Shown here: one piece after another, positions 30,348 through 39,249 of the stretch | Numbering within the stretch: position 1 is the first letter of the stretch | Layout of the letters: each line of letters opens with the position of its first letter | Source: Bradyrhizobium sp. dw_411 | Lineage (GTDB): Bacteria; Pseudomonadota; Alphaproteobacteria; Rhizobiales; Xanthobacteraceae | Direction of reading: 5' to 3' | Length of the DNA: 64,000 bases | Assembly: GCF_018449695.1 (NCBI RefSeq) | Contig: NZ_JAAVUY010000021.1 | Coordinates: forward strand, 62,001-126,000 | Translations under genes and position numbers: made by a program | The notes under the pieces: generated by a model | What the model was told of the DNA's origin: nothing | What the model saw: the letters and a program-made list of their open reading frames with translations, nothing else | The model's database searches: none

Positions 30348-31868
30348 TCAGGCCGGATTGGTCCGATCGCGAAACGCTTCCACCATCAGGGGGTTAAGCC
30401 CGAGTTCGCTGAGTGCTTCGCGGCCGCGCGCATTGTCCTGGGCACGGCCGGCGAGGCGATAACCGCTCAGTCGGTCGGGCAACGCAGTCAACAGCGCGCC
30501 CTGTCCAAGCCGTTTGGCCCATTGCTGCAGGTCCTGCGACAGGAATCGATAGCCGCCGACCGCCACAATGCCCGAGGGTGGCGCGGTAATGCAGATCGCG
30601 CCGGTCGACCGGTCGATCCGCGCGGCATAGTCCGTGTCGACATAATCGCGGGGAGGCGGCGCGATCAGGGAGTCGCTTGGCGGCGGAGGGGGAGCGTAAG
30701 CCGCCACTGTCACCATCGGTCCCTTCAGCGCCAGCGTTCCTCTCGGGGTCAGCATGGTTTCGCCCGCGATTGAGGTGCCCGGAATGTCGCGCGGCGCGCC
30801 GTGCGGTCCCGGCATGATCGGAGCGGCCGACCCATCCGCTGGACGGGCGGCGCCGAACAAGCCGGCTTCGCCGAACAGATAGATGTCGGTCAGTCCCACG
30901 GATTCCACGGTCCATTGTGCGCTCGATGCGACCTGTTCCGGCGTGCGCCAGAGCGCGATCACATTGCGCAGCGCCGGCATACGCGAGGGCAGGTCAATCT
31001 CGGTCAGCCGCAACGCCAGCGGCGCCGGCGCGACCAGCGTGTCACAGGAATCCTCATTGATCTGCTGTTCGAGCGCGTCGGCATCGAACGGCTGATGCAA
31101 CGCCAGCGTTCCGCCTGACAACAGCCAGACCAGCAATGACGACGTCAGTCCCGCGAAGGACGACGGCGTAAACGCCGACATCAAGGTTGCGCCCTGGGGC
31201 ACCCGGCTCTCCAGGAACACGGCGAGACCGCCAGCGATCAGATTGAGATGCGTGCGCGGGACCGCCCGGAATCCATCGGCGACGACGTCGAACGAGATCA
31301 CCGCGGCGCGGCGGCCGTCCTGCGTGACCGCGCGCGACGTGGTCGACCCGTTGGATATGGCCAGGTCGAGCGAGGCCATGCCTTCCGGCAGATCGGTGCC
31401 GAAGCCGCAGACGTGACGGATCGAAAAGGCTTCCGCTGCGGCGTTCATCGCCAGATCGGCATGGTTGACGCCATCCACCTTGCTCATGGTCACGACCGCA
31501 CGCGCGCCGGTGCGATTGAGCGCTACCGTCAATTCCGCCTGCCGCCAGAGCTGCGGGAGCAGGGCGACGATCAACCCGGCGCGATGCGCGGCGAGTACCG
31601 TCAGCATGAACTCGATCGTGTTCGGCAGCTGGATCGCGATCACGGAATTGACCGGCAACCCCGATTCGATGAAGTGCGCTGATAGCGCGGAGATGGCCCG
31701 ATCGGCTTGCGCGAAGGTCAGGCGTTTGGGCGTCTGGCCGGTGACACGCTGCTTGTTGAGCGGATCGACCAATGCGAGCGCATCCGGCTGCCGCGCCAGA
31801 ACCCGGCGAAACAGTCCATCAAGTGTTGGCGATACGTTGGTCTGGATCACGGCTTCACTTGGGGTCAC
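30348..31868 (-). CDS. Adenylate-forming (acyl-CoA ligase-like) protein lacking the P-loop
   Basis: A 506-residue protein with the ANL superfamily N-terminal layout (PKRLTFAQADRAISALSAHFIESGL, VIAIQLPNTIEFMLTVLAAHRAGLIVALLP). The Ser/Thr/Gly-rich ATP loop (normally SGTTGxPK) is replaced by AVISFDVVADGFRAVPRTH, and the YGxTE region reads DIYLFGEAGLFG. Activity as a ligase is doubtful. The GTG start overlaps the end of the solute-binding protein gene by 14 nt, so the two are co-transcribed. Confidence 0.65.
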   Translation of the reverse strand: MTPSEAVIQTNVSPTLDGLFRRVLARQPDALALVDPLNKQRVTGQTPKRLTFAQADRAISALSAHFIESGLPVNSVIAIQLPNTIEFMLTVLAAHRAGLIVALLPQLWRQAELTVALNRTGARAVVTMSKVDGVNHADLAMNAAAEAFSIRHVCGFGTDLPEGMASLDLAISNGSTTSRAVTQDGRRAAVISFDVVADGFRAVPRTHLNLIAGGLAVFLESRVPQGATLMSAFTPSSFAGLTSSLLVWLLSGGTLALHQPFDADALEQQINEDSCDTLVAPAPLALRLTEIDLPSRMPALRNVIALWRTPEQVASSAQWTVESVGLTDIYLFGEAGLFGAARPADGSAAPIMPGPHGAPRDIPGTSIAGETMLTPRGTLALKGPMVTVAAYAPPPPPSDSLIAPPPRDYVDTDYAARIDRSTGAICITAPPSGIVAVGGYRFLSQDLQQWAKRLGQGALLTALPDRLSGYRLAGRAQDNARGREALSELGLNPLMVEAFRDRTNPA

Positions 31869-33696
31869 CTGGAGGGACTTGCCTGTACCACCACGTCTCC
31901 GGCAGATAGCCGGTCAGCGCGGTAGCCTTTGGCCGTTCTATCCGATTCCAGCGTGCGATCCATTGCTCTCTGATGTTAAAAAGCGGGATAGCGTAGAAAC
32001 CTGATATGAGCGTCCGGTCCAGCGCACGTACCGCCGAGACAAAGGCAGGATGCTCCCGCGCCGCCAGCATGGCCGCGATCATGGCGTCGATGGCGGGGTC
32101 TTTGGCGCCCATGTAGTTTCGCGTGCCCTGATTGTCGGCGGCCTCGCTGCCCCAGTAAAAGTATTGCTCATTGCCGGGCGAAAGCGATTGGTCCCAGCGG
32201 TTCTGGATCATGTCGAAATCGAAGCTCAGGCGGCGTTGATCGAATTGGACGGCATCGACCGCGCGCACCGAGGCTTCGATACCCGCGCGCTTGAGATCGC
32301 GGGTGAAGGCCAGCGCAATTCGTTCCTGATCGCGGGTGGTCACCAGGATTTCGAAGGTGAGGGGCTTTTTGGTCGCGCGCTGGCGCAATACCGTGCCGTC
32401 GAGGTCGTAACCGGCTTCGGACAGTAAATTCAGCGCGGTGCGCAGCGCTATGCGATCCCGGCCAGAGCCGTCGCTAATGGGAAGCCGGTAGCTGCCTTCA
32501 AGAACATCCGGCGGCATATGCGACGCGTAGGGTTTTAAAAGTTCGCGCTCGCGCTCATCAGGCGCGCGGCCATAGGCCGACAGTTCAGAGCCGGCAAAGA
32601 AGCTCGCCGAGCGGCCATAGAGCCCAAAGAAGTAATTGCGGTTGATCCATTCGAAATCGAACAGCAGCGTCAGCGCCTGGCGCACGCGAATGTCGGAAAA
32701 CAGCGGACGCCTTGTGTTGAACACCAGGCCTTCAAACGGCTTGGGCATCCCGGTTTCGATGGTGTCGCGGATTACCTCGCCGTTGCGGGCGGCCGGAAAA
32801 TCATAGCCGTCGTGCCAGCGCAGCGGCTCGGTCTCGACGCGGAAATCATAGAGACCGCGCTTGAAAGCCTCGAACTGGCCATTGGCTTCGCGATAGAAAT
32901 CGAGTCTTATTTCGTCGAAATTCCACAAGCCCCGATTGATCGGCAGGTCGCGGCCCCAATAATCGGGATTGCGGGTCAGTGTGACGCTGGCGCCCGGCTT
33001 TACGGCGCCGACACGATAGGGGCCGGAACCGACCGGCGCCGTCATCGAAGTGTCTTCGAAGGTCGCGGGATCGACGGCGTGGCGGCCCAGGATCGGCATC
33101 AGGCCGAGAATCAGCGGCAGTTCGCGATCGGGGGCGCCCCCGAAATCGAACCGCACCGTGAGCGGATCGGGCGCTTCGGCCTTTGCGACCTTGGAATAAT
33201 ACTGGCGATAATTGGGGCGTCCCTTGTCGCGCAACAGAGCCCATGAAAACAGTACATCGTCCGATGTGACGGGTTGCCCGTCGGAGAAGCGCGCCAGGGG
33301 ATTGAGGTGGAAGGTGACGTAACTTCTGGCGTTATCGGTCTCGACACTGGTCGCCAACAGGCCATAAAGCGTGAAGGCCTCGTCATTGCCCCGCGTCATC
33401 AGGCTTTCGACCACAAAGCCCCGGATTTGCTGCACCGCAAGACCCCTGACGATGAGGGGGTTTAGGCTGTCGAAGGTGCCGAGCAGGCCCTGGACCAGCC
33501 GGCCGCCTTTCGGGGCGCCGGGATTGGCGTAGGGCATGTGAGTAAAATCGGCCGGCAATGCCGGTGCACCATGCATAGCGATGGCGTAGCTGGGCTCCGC
33601 CCATACATTGTCGTTGCCGGCTGCAAAGGTGAGGCTGAAAGCGAGCAAGCCGCAGACAAAAGCGCTGATGCAGATGCGCTTCGGAACCCACGACAT
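31855..33696 (-). CDS. Family 5 extracellular solute-binding protein (YejA-like)
   Basis: A 613-residue periplasmic protein. The signal peptide is at about 1-35. The SBP_bac_5 signature region includes APKGGRLVQGLLGTFDSLNPLIVRG, VTSDDVLFSWALLRDKG and a late NRWDQSLSPGNEQYFYWGS. It resembles YejA-type peptide binders of oligopeptide ABC importers, but no permease or ATPase genes are adjacent; instead it pairs with an adenylate-forming homologue. I chose ATG 33696, where the leader begins; a GTG at 33753 is in frame. Confidence 0.8.
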   Translation of the reverse strand: MSWVPKRICISAFVCGLLAFSLTFAAGNDNVWAEPSYAIAMHGAPALPADFTHMPYANPGAPKGGRLVQGLLGTFDSLNPLIVRGLAVQQIRGFVVESLMTRGNDEAFTLYGLLATSVETDNARSYVTFHLNPLARFSDGQPVTSDDVLFSWALLRDKGRPNYRQYYSKVAKAEAPDPLTVRFDFGGAPDRELPLILGLMPILGRHAVDPATFEDTSMTAPVGSGPYRVGAVKPGASVTLTRNPDYWGRDLPINRGLWNFDEIRLDFYREANGQFEAFKRGLYDFRVETEPLRWHDGYDFPAARNGEVIRDTIETGMPKPFEGLVFNTRRPLFSDIRVRQALTLLFDFEWINRNYFFGLYGRSASFFAGSELSAYGRAPDERERELLKPYASHMPPDVLEGSYRLPISDGSGRDRIALRTALNLLSEAGYDLDGTVLRQRATKKPLTFEILVTTRDQERIALAFTRDLKRAGIEASVRAVDAVQFDQRRLSFDFDMIQNRWDQSLSPGNEQYFYWGSEAADNQGTRNYMGAKDPAIDAMIAAMLAAREHPAFVSAVRALDRTLISGFYAIPLFNIREQWIARWNRIERPKATALTGYLPETWWYRQVPPGDPK

Positions 33697-33977
33697 GACG
33701 TGCTTAGACTTGGCCCCAAACTTGGCACGCTGATGTGATTCGGAATGGTCCACTGATGGATTTTACCACAGCGCTGAGGATCCGGCTGTGACGTGTGCCA
33801 AACACACCTGTCGGCATTGATCTTTTCGTCCGCGCCTGTATGAAGGCGTGCAATTGACCAAGGCGGCAGGGCCTGTCACGCATCTGCCTCAATTGGCAAG
33901 GAGACAGCCGCCCAAACGGCTAGGTGTCGGTGCCCGCGGCGGTTTCGGGCGCTCCCGTTCAGAAAGGGTTTTCCGCA

Positions 33978-34790
33978 ATGAATTTCCGTATCTTGGCCGC
34001 GCCGGTCTGGCCGCGTGGGCGGGTTCTCGCCCTGCTTGCGGCAACGACACTGAGTGCCGCGTTGATTGCTCCGGCTGCCCAGGCCCAGACCCCGGCGCCC
34101 GCACCCGGCGCGCCCGCACCCGCTGCTGCACCGAAGGCCAAGGCGGCCCCGAAGGCTGCACAGAAAGCCGCTCCGGCGCCCGCACCGTCCGCTCAGGCCG
34201 CGCCGCCAGCGGCTGGCGCGCCCGCCGCCGGCGGTCAGCCCGCCGAACAGGTTCAGTTGATCTACGCGCCCTGGACCAAATTCTGCCTCAAGGGCCAGGA
34301 CGCCAATGCCAAGCAGGTTTGCTTTACCGGCAAGGACGGACGTATCGAGTCCGGCCAGCCGGTGATCGCGGCCGTCGTTATCGAGCCCGAAGGCGAGCCC
34401 AAGAAGATCCTGCGCGTTACGCTTCCGCTCGGCATGCAACTGGTTCACGGCACCCGCGTCATCATCGACAGCAACGCGCCGGCGCAAAGCCCCTATGTGA
34501 TCTGCTTCCAGAACGGCTGCATGTCGGACTATGACGTGACCCCGGAAATGCTGGCCAACCTGAAGAAGGGCCAGAATCTGGTGGTGCAGGCGATCAACTC
34601 CAACGGCGCGCCGCTGACGCTGCCGCTGCCGCTGGCCGAATTCGCCAAGGCTTATGACGGCCCGCCGACCGACCCGAAGGTATTCGAGGAAACCCAGAAG
34701 AAGCTGCAGGAAGAGCTGCAAAAGCGTGCCGAAGAGGCCCGCAAGAAGCTTGAGGCCACTGCGCCGGCAGCCAATCCGGCTGCGAAGTAA
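33978..34790 (+). CDS. Invasion-associated locus B (IalB) family protein
   Basis: A 270-residue exported protein. The signal peptide ends at AAQAQ and is followed by a Pro/Ala-rich linker to about residue 90. The IalB domain then starts (IYAPWTKFCLKG...KQVCFTGKDGRIESGQPV) with conserved Cys pairs (WTKFCLKG, QVCFTG, YVICFQNGCMSDY). A charged helical tail rich in Glu/Lys/Ala closes it. IalB proteins are periplasmic and linked to host-cell entry in Bartonella; their role in soil bacteria is unknown. AAGGG precedes ATG 33978. Confidence 0.85.
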   Translation: MNFRILAAPVWPRGRVLALLAATTLSAALIAPAAQAQTPAPAPGAPAPAAAPKAKAAPKAAQKAAPAPAPSAQAAPPAAGAPAAGGQPAEQVQLIYAPWTKFCLKGQDANAKQVCFTGKDGRIESGQPVIAAVVIEPEGEPKKILRVTLPLGMQLVHGTRVIIDSNAPAQSPYVICFQNGCMSDYDVTPEMLANLKKGQNLVVQAINSNGAPLTLPLPLAEFAKAYDGPPTDPKVFEETQKKLQEELQKRAEEARKKLEATAPAANPAAK

Positions 34791-34811
34791 GAGCCGAAAC
34801 GATCACCGACG

Positions 34812-34840
34812 AAAAAGGCGCTCCGATCGAGCGCCTTTTT
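34812..34840. terminator. Bidirectional terminator between IalB gene and hspQ
   Basis: Perfect 12-bp arms AAAAAGGCGCTC and GAGCGCCTTTTT with a 5-nt loop and T-runs on both strands. It lies between two convergent genes. Confidence 0.85.
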
Positions 34841-34885
34841 AATAAGCCGGTTTTGGGAAGGCCGGGTTCGGCAGGAAGCCTTGTT

Positions 34886-35218
34886 CTAGTTCAGCGACGG
34901 ATTGCGCGGGCGATAGCCGCCCGACTTGTCCTTCACGAAAATCTCCGCGACCTGCGAATGCCGGATCGGTTCACCTGACTCGTCGGGCAACAGGTTCTGC
35001 TCGGAAACGTAGGCGACGTATTCCGACTCTGAGTTTTCGGCGAGCAAATGGTAGAACGGCTGATCCTTGTGCGGCCGGACCTCTTCGGGGATCGACAACC
35101 ACCATTCCTCGGTGTTGTTGAACTCCGGATCGATATCGAAAATCACGCCCCGGAACGAAAATATCCGGTGACGGACGATCTGCCCGATCTGAAATTTGGC
35201 GGTCCGCGCTTTTATCAT
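34886..35218 (-). CDS. hspQ: Heat shock protein HspQ
   Basis: A 110-residue protein of the HspQ/YccV family, an SH3-like barrel that binds hemimethylated DNA and modulates Lon specificity in enterobacteria. Motifs are KFQIGQIVRHRIFSFRGVIFDIDPEF, HKDQPFYHLLAE and YVSEQNLLPD. Length matches the family. No clear heat-shock promoter was identified upstream. Confidence 0.9.
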   Translation of the reverse strand: MIKARTAKFQIGQIVRHRIFSFRGVIFDIDPEFNNTEEWWLSIPEEVRPHKDQPFYHLLAENSESEYVAYVSEQNLLPDESGEPIRHSQVAEIFVKDKSGGYRPRNPSLN

Positions 35219-35341
35219 ATCTCGTCGAATAGACCATGATTGTGGCCGATGCTAGAGGCAAACGGTCGAATTAACCTTTGCTGTGGCTGGTCCGTCCCAT
35301 GCGCCGATCGGGGCCGTCTGCGATGAAAAGAGACGTTCCCC

Positions 35342-36295
35342 ATGATCGCCGTTCTCAACCTCGCTCTCCCGTATTTCGGCCTGGTCTTTATTGGCTACGC
35401 CTGCGGCAAGGCCAAGGGCCTGCCGGAGCAGGGACTGGCCTGGATGAACTTCTTCCTGCTCTACGTCTCGCTGCCGGCGCTGATGTTCATGATCACGGCA
35501 AAGACGCCCTTTGAGGAACTCAACAACCCGCGGTTCCTGATTGCCACTACCCTCGGCACGATGAGCGCATTCACCCTCGCTTTGGTTGTGAGCCGTCTGA
35601 TCGGGCGGCTTTCGTTTCGCGAGGCAACGCTGGCCGGTCTCTCCGGCGGCTATGGCAATATCGGCTATATGGGCCCCGGCCTGGCGCTGGCGGTACTCGG
35701 CTCCAAGGCCTCCGCGCCGACCGCATTGATCTTTTGCTGCGACAGCATCTTCCTGTTTTCGATCGTGCCGCTGCTGATCGCGCTGACCGACGGGGAAGGC
35801 CGGCACTGGCTGCATGTGATCGCTCTCGTGGTCCGTCAGATCGTGCTGAACCCGCTGATCATCTCGGCGTGCGCCGGGGCGCTTGCCGCCGCGCTGCATA
35901 TTCATCCGCCGGTCGCGATCGATAATACGCTTTTGTTTTTGCAGAACGCCGCCGCGCCGACGGCGCTGTTTGTACTCGGCGTGACGGTCGCGTTGCGTCC
36001 ATTGGGGCGGGTGCCCTGGGAAGTCCCCGCGGTGATCGCGGTCAAACTCCTGATCCAGCCGCTGGTCGTATTCGCCTTGATGTTGCTGCTCGGGCCTTTC
36101 CCGCAGCCATGGGCGGCGACCGCCGTCCTGATGGCGTCGTTGCCGCCGGCGCTGAACGTGTTTGTGATCGCCCGGCAGAATGACGCCTGGATCGAGCCCG
36201 CATCGGTTGCCGTGATGATCGGAACGTTTGCGTCCGTGATCACGCTGACAAGCGTGATGTGGATTATTCAGACGGGGCGACTGGTGTTTCCGTAG
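35342..36295 (+). CDS. AEC (auxin efflux carrier) family transporter
   Basis: A 317-residue inner-membrane protein with about ten hydrophobic helices in two halves. Family motifs are LPYFGLVFIGYACGKAKG, FLLYVSLPALMFMI and GYGNIGYMGPGLAL. Bacterial AEC members such as MdcF and MleP carry organic acids. The ligand here is unknown. Its 3' end overlaps the convergent UbiH-like gene by 32 nt. Confidence 0.85.
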   Translation: MIAVLNLALPYFGLVFIGYACGKAKGLPEQGLAWMNFFLLYVSLPALMFMITAKTPFEELNNPRFLIATTLGTMSAFTLALVVSRLIGRLSFREATLAGLSGGYGNIGYMGPGLALAVLGSKASAPTALIFCCDSIFLFSIVPLLIALTDGEGRHWLHVIALVVRQIVLNPLIISACAGALAAALHIHPPVAIDNTLLFLQNAAAPTALFVLGVTVALRPLGRVPWEVPAVIAVKLLIQPLVVFALMLLLGPFPQPWAATAVLMASLPPALNVFVIARQNDAWIEPASVAVMIGTFASVITLTSVMWIIQTGRLVFP

Positions 36296-37523
36296 AAACC
36301 TGGCCAATTCGCGAAGAACGCCACGACGGCGCCAATCCCTCGCGCATGGCGAGGCGGCGCAGCGGCCCGAACGAGCCGATCAGATGCAGGCCGGCCGCAC
36401 GCAATGACTGCATCGGCAGCAACGCGCTCAGCAGCGAACGATTGGCCATGTCGATGACGAAGGTGCGGCTGGCGACATCGGCGCGCCGGGCCGACGTGTA
36501 ACGCTTCAGCACCTGAGGCGTGCCCGGGTCTTCACCGGTTGCCAGTGCGTTGCGCACGACTTCGGCGATATCCGCGGCATCGCGCAACCCCATATTGAGG
36601 CCCTGCGCGCCGATCGGCGGCAGCACATGCGCAGCCTCGCCAACCAGCGCGATGCGATTTTGCGCAAACTGTCTGGGTTGCTCGATCGCCAGCGGAAACA
36701 AATGCCGTCCGGCCTCGGCGCTGATACGGCCGAGAATGGAATGCGATTGTTTTTCCGCAACCTCCGACAATTCATCGTCGCTCAACGCGATCAGCCGTTC
36801 GGCTTCCCTGAGTTCCGCGACCCACACCACGCTGCAGCGATCGCCGGGCAGCGGCACAAATACGCAGGGACCTTGCGGCGTATGAAACTCCGTCGAGATA
36901 TTCCGATGCGGCCGGGAATGGCTGATGTTGAAGGTCAGCGCGGATTGACGCAGTTCGCGGCGCTTGACGTCGATGCCGGCGGCTTCGCGGCACAGCGATT
37001 GGCGTCCGTCGGCGCCGATCACGAGGCGCGCCGACAGGGTTTTTCCCTGGCCGGTGGAGATCGTGACCCCATCGTCTTGCGGGCTGATCGTGGCCGCCTC
37101 GTCGTCGAACCGCGTCAGAGCGGGAATTTCCGCGGCGCGTTCCTCCAGCGCAGCAAGCAGCACCCGGTTCTCGATATTGTAACCGAACGCCTCCAGGCCG
37201 ATTTCATCGCAGGAGAAGCGGACTTCGGGCGCCCGGATCAGGCGGCCGGTGTCATCGACCAGACGCATCACGCGCAGCTCAGCCGCTTTGTCCCGGGCGC
37301 GCGGCCAGACGTCGAGCGCTTGCAGCAAGTCGATGGAACCGCCCAGCAACGCCGTGGTGCGGTTGTCGGAATAGGGCAGGCGACGGGCGATCAAGGCCGT
37401 GGTCGCGCCGGTCTGCGCCACCGCGATCGCCGCCGCCAATCCCGCAGGTCCGCCGCCGATGACGACGACGTCAAAGCTATCGGAGCTAGGTGTCACACCG
37501 GATGTCACAATTGCATCATTCAT
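36264..37523 (-). CDS. UbiH/UbiF/COQ6-family FAD monooxygenase
   Basis: A 419-residue flavoprotein hydroxylase, probably of ubiquinone biosynthesis. The N-terminal FAD-binding Rossmann motif is VVIGGGPAGLAAAIAVAQTG. The NADPH/FAD DG motif is VIGADGRQS, and the second FAD motif is IALVGEAAHVLPPIGAQGLNMGLRDA, which carries the UbiH-family signature. Which ring position it hydroxylates cannot be read from sequence. I chose ATG 37523; upstream in-frame starts (37553, 37715) add poorly conserved residues. It runs divergently from pcs. Confidence 0.85.
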   Translation of the reverse strand: MNDAIVTSGVTPSSDSFDVVVIGGGPAGLAAAIAVAQTGATTALIARRLPYSDNRTTALLGGSIDLLQALDVWPRARDKAAELRVMRLVDDTGRLIRAPEVRFSCDEIGLEAFGYNIENRVLLAALEERAAEIPALTRFDDEAATISPQDDGVTISTGQGKTLSARLVIGADGRQSLCREAAGIDVKRRELRQSALTFNISHSRPHRNISTEFHTPQGPCVFVPLPGDRCSVVWVAELREAERLIALSDDELSEVAEKQSHSILGRISAEAGRHLFPLAIEQPRQFAQNRIALVGEAAHVLPPIGAQGLNMGLRDAADIAEVVRNALATGEDPGTPQVLKRYTSARRADVASRTFVIDMANRSLLSALLPMQSLRAAGLHLIGSFGPLRRLAMREGLAPSWRSSRIGQVSTETPVAPSE

Positions 37524-37694
37524 GGCAGGGACAATTGACGTTCCCGGCGGCATTTTCAAGTCCGCTTCCAGGCCTGCTTTCACGTCTGCATCCAAGCCTG
37601 CGTAATTGTCTCTTACTTTCGTCGAATTGCGCGGCTGAACGCCGCAACCGCGGATGTACAAATCAAGGCGATTCCTGTTAGCACTGATCGCGAG

Positions 37695-38435
37695 ATGGAC
37701 CAGGTGAGCCAGCAAGATTCCTCGTTGACATCAGCATCGCCGTGGACGCGCGGGGCTGCGTTTTCCGTGCATGTCTTTACGGCTTTGGGCGCCGGGATCG
37801 CGCTGATCGCGTTGCTCGAGGCGGTGCGCGAGCATTGGACCGCGATGTTCTGGTGGCTCGCCGTAGCACTCGTGATCGACGGGATCGATGGCCCGATCGC
37901 GCGGCGGCTGGATGTGGTGCGCCTGCAGCCGAATTGGTCCGGCGAGGTGCTCGATCTCGTGGTCGATTTCGTCACCTATGTGTTTGTGCCGGCCTATGCC
38001 ATCACCGCCAGCGGTCTGTTGTTGCCGCTGGCCGCGCCGCTGTTGGGCGCCGGTATTGCCGTATCGGGCGCGCTCTATTTCGCGGACCGCCGCATGAAGG
38101 CCGCGGACAATCATTTTCGCGGCTTTCCCGGTCTGTGGAATATCGCGGCATTTTATCTGTTCCTGCTGCATTTGCCGCCGGCGCTGTCGAGCCTTGGCAT
38201 CGCGGTTCTGATCGCGCTGACATTTGCGCCGTTCCACGTCATTCATCCGGTCCGTGTGGTACGGCTGCGCTGGCTGACATTATTGCTGATCGGCATCGGG
38301 GGTGTACTCGCGGTTGTCGCGCTGGCCAACGATTTCCACGTCAATATTGCCGTGACCGTGGGGCTCTGCCTGATCGCAGTCTATATCGTGGGAAGCGATG
38401 CGGCGATCCGGCTCTTGAGATCGCTCAACACATGA
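37695..38435 (+). CDS. pcs: Phosphatidylcholine synthase
   Basis: A 246-residue integral membrane enzyme that condenses CDP-diacylglycerol with choline to give phosphatidylcholine, a lipid important in rhizobia-plant symbiosis. The CDP-alcohol phosphatidyltransferase motif reads DGIDGPIARRLDV followed by GEVLDLVVD, with the three conserved Asp. About eight membrane helices. It overlaps terC by 4 nt (ATGA), implying co-translation. Confidence 0.92.
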   Translation: MDQVSQQDSSLTSASPWTRGAAFSVHVFTALGAGIALIALLEAVREHWTAMFWWLAVALVIDGIDGPIARRLDVVRLQPNWSGEVLDLVVDFVTYVFVPAYAITASGLLLPLAAPLLGAGIAVSGALYFADRRMKAADNHFRGFPGLWNIAAFYLFLLHLPPALSSLGIAVLIALTFAPFHVIHPVRVVRLRWLTLLLIGIGGVLAVVALANDFHVNIAVTVGLCLIAVYIVGSDAAIRLLRSLNT

Positions 38436-39157
38436 TGGAATTACTGACAAGCCCGGAAGCATGGGCAGCGCTGTTGACGCTGACGGCACTCGAAATCGTG
38501 CTCGGCATCGACAACATCATTTTCCTGTCGGTTCTCGTCTCCGGCATCCCGCCAGCGCAGGCGAAGCGGGCGCGCCAAATCGGGCTCGCGCTGGCGCTGG
38601 CATTCCGGATTCTCCTGCTCAGCCTCCTGGTGTGGCTGATCGGCATGACGCAGGCTGTCTTCACCGTCAAAGACCTCGCGTTTTCATGGCGCGATATCAT
38701 CCTGATCGGTGGCGGATTGTTCCTGATCGCCAAGGCGACCCACGAAATTCACAACGAGGTGGACGCGCGTGGCGAAGCGCATGGAAGCACGTCGAAACCC
38801 GGTGCCTTCTTCTGGGTAATCGTCCAGATCATCGTCATCGATATGGTGTTCTCGCTGGATTCCATCATCACCGCGATCGGCATGGTGCAGGAACTTCCCA
38901 TCATGATCGCGGCCGTCATCATCGCCTGTGTGATCATGTATGTGGCCTCGGGTCCGGTCGCGCGGTTCGTGACGGAACACCCGACCACCAAGATGCTGGC
39001 GCTGGCGTTTCTGGTATTGATCGGCGTGGCGCTGGTCGCCGACGGATTCAAGTTTCACATTCCGCGCGGCTACATCTACTTCGCGATTGCGTTTTCGGCC
39101 GCGGTCGAACTGTTCAACGTGCTCGCCAGCCGCAATCGCAAAAAGACCGTTAACTAA
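38432..39157 (+). CDS. TerC family integral membrane protein
   Basis: A 241-residue protein with seven hydrophobic helices and the duplicated TerC signatures EIVLGIDNIIFLSVL and IDMVFSLDSIITAIG, whose paired Asp residues are typical. TerC proteins are linked to tellurite resistance and to metal (manganese) export. Coupling to pcs is probably positional only. Ends in a basic tail (SRNRKKTVN). Confidence 0.88.
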   Translation: MMELLTSPEAWAALLTLTALEIVLGIDNIIFLSVLVSGIPPAQAKRARQIGLALALAFRILLLSLLVWLIGMTQAVFTVKDLAFSWRDIILIGGGLFLIAKATHEIHNEVDARGEAHGSTSKPGAFFWVIVQIIVIDMVFSLDSIITAIGMVQELPIMIAAVIIACVIMYVASGPVARFVTEHPTTKMLALAFLVLIGVALVADGFKFHIPRGYIYFAIAFSAAVELFNVLASRNRKKTVN

Positions 39158-39249
39158 TTGATCGTTGCAGCCGGCGCCGGCCGTTGAGTTGACAATGTCG
39201 GCCCGATGGCTTTCGCTCCGCCGCAAGAGTGCGCGAAGGGAGAACCGAC

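Noticed and set aside
33722..33740. TGGCACG sequence resembling a sigma-54 -24 element
   Set aside because: It lacks a matching -12 element at the right spacing and points along the plus strand inside the 5' part of a minus-strand gene region.
37742..38431. Upstream extension of the terC frame through pcs
   Set aside because: It is the out-of-frame reading of pcs; the TerC fold begins at ATG 38432 overlapping the pcs stop codon.
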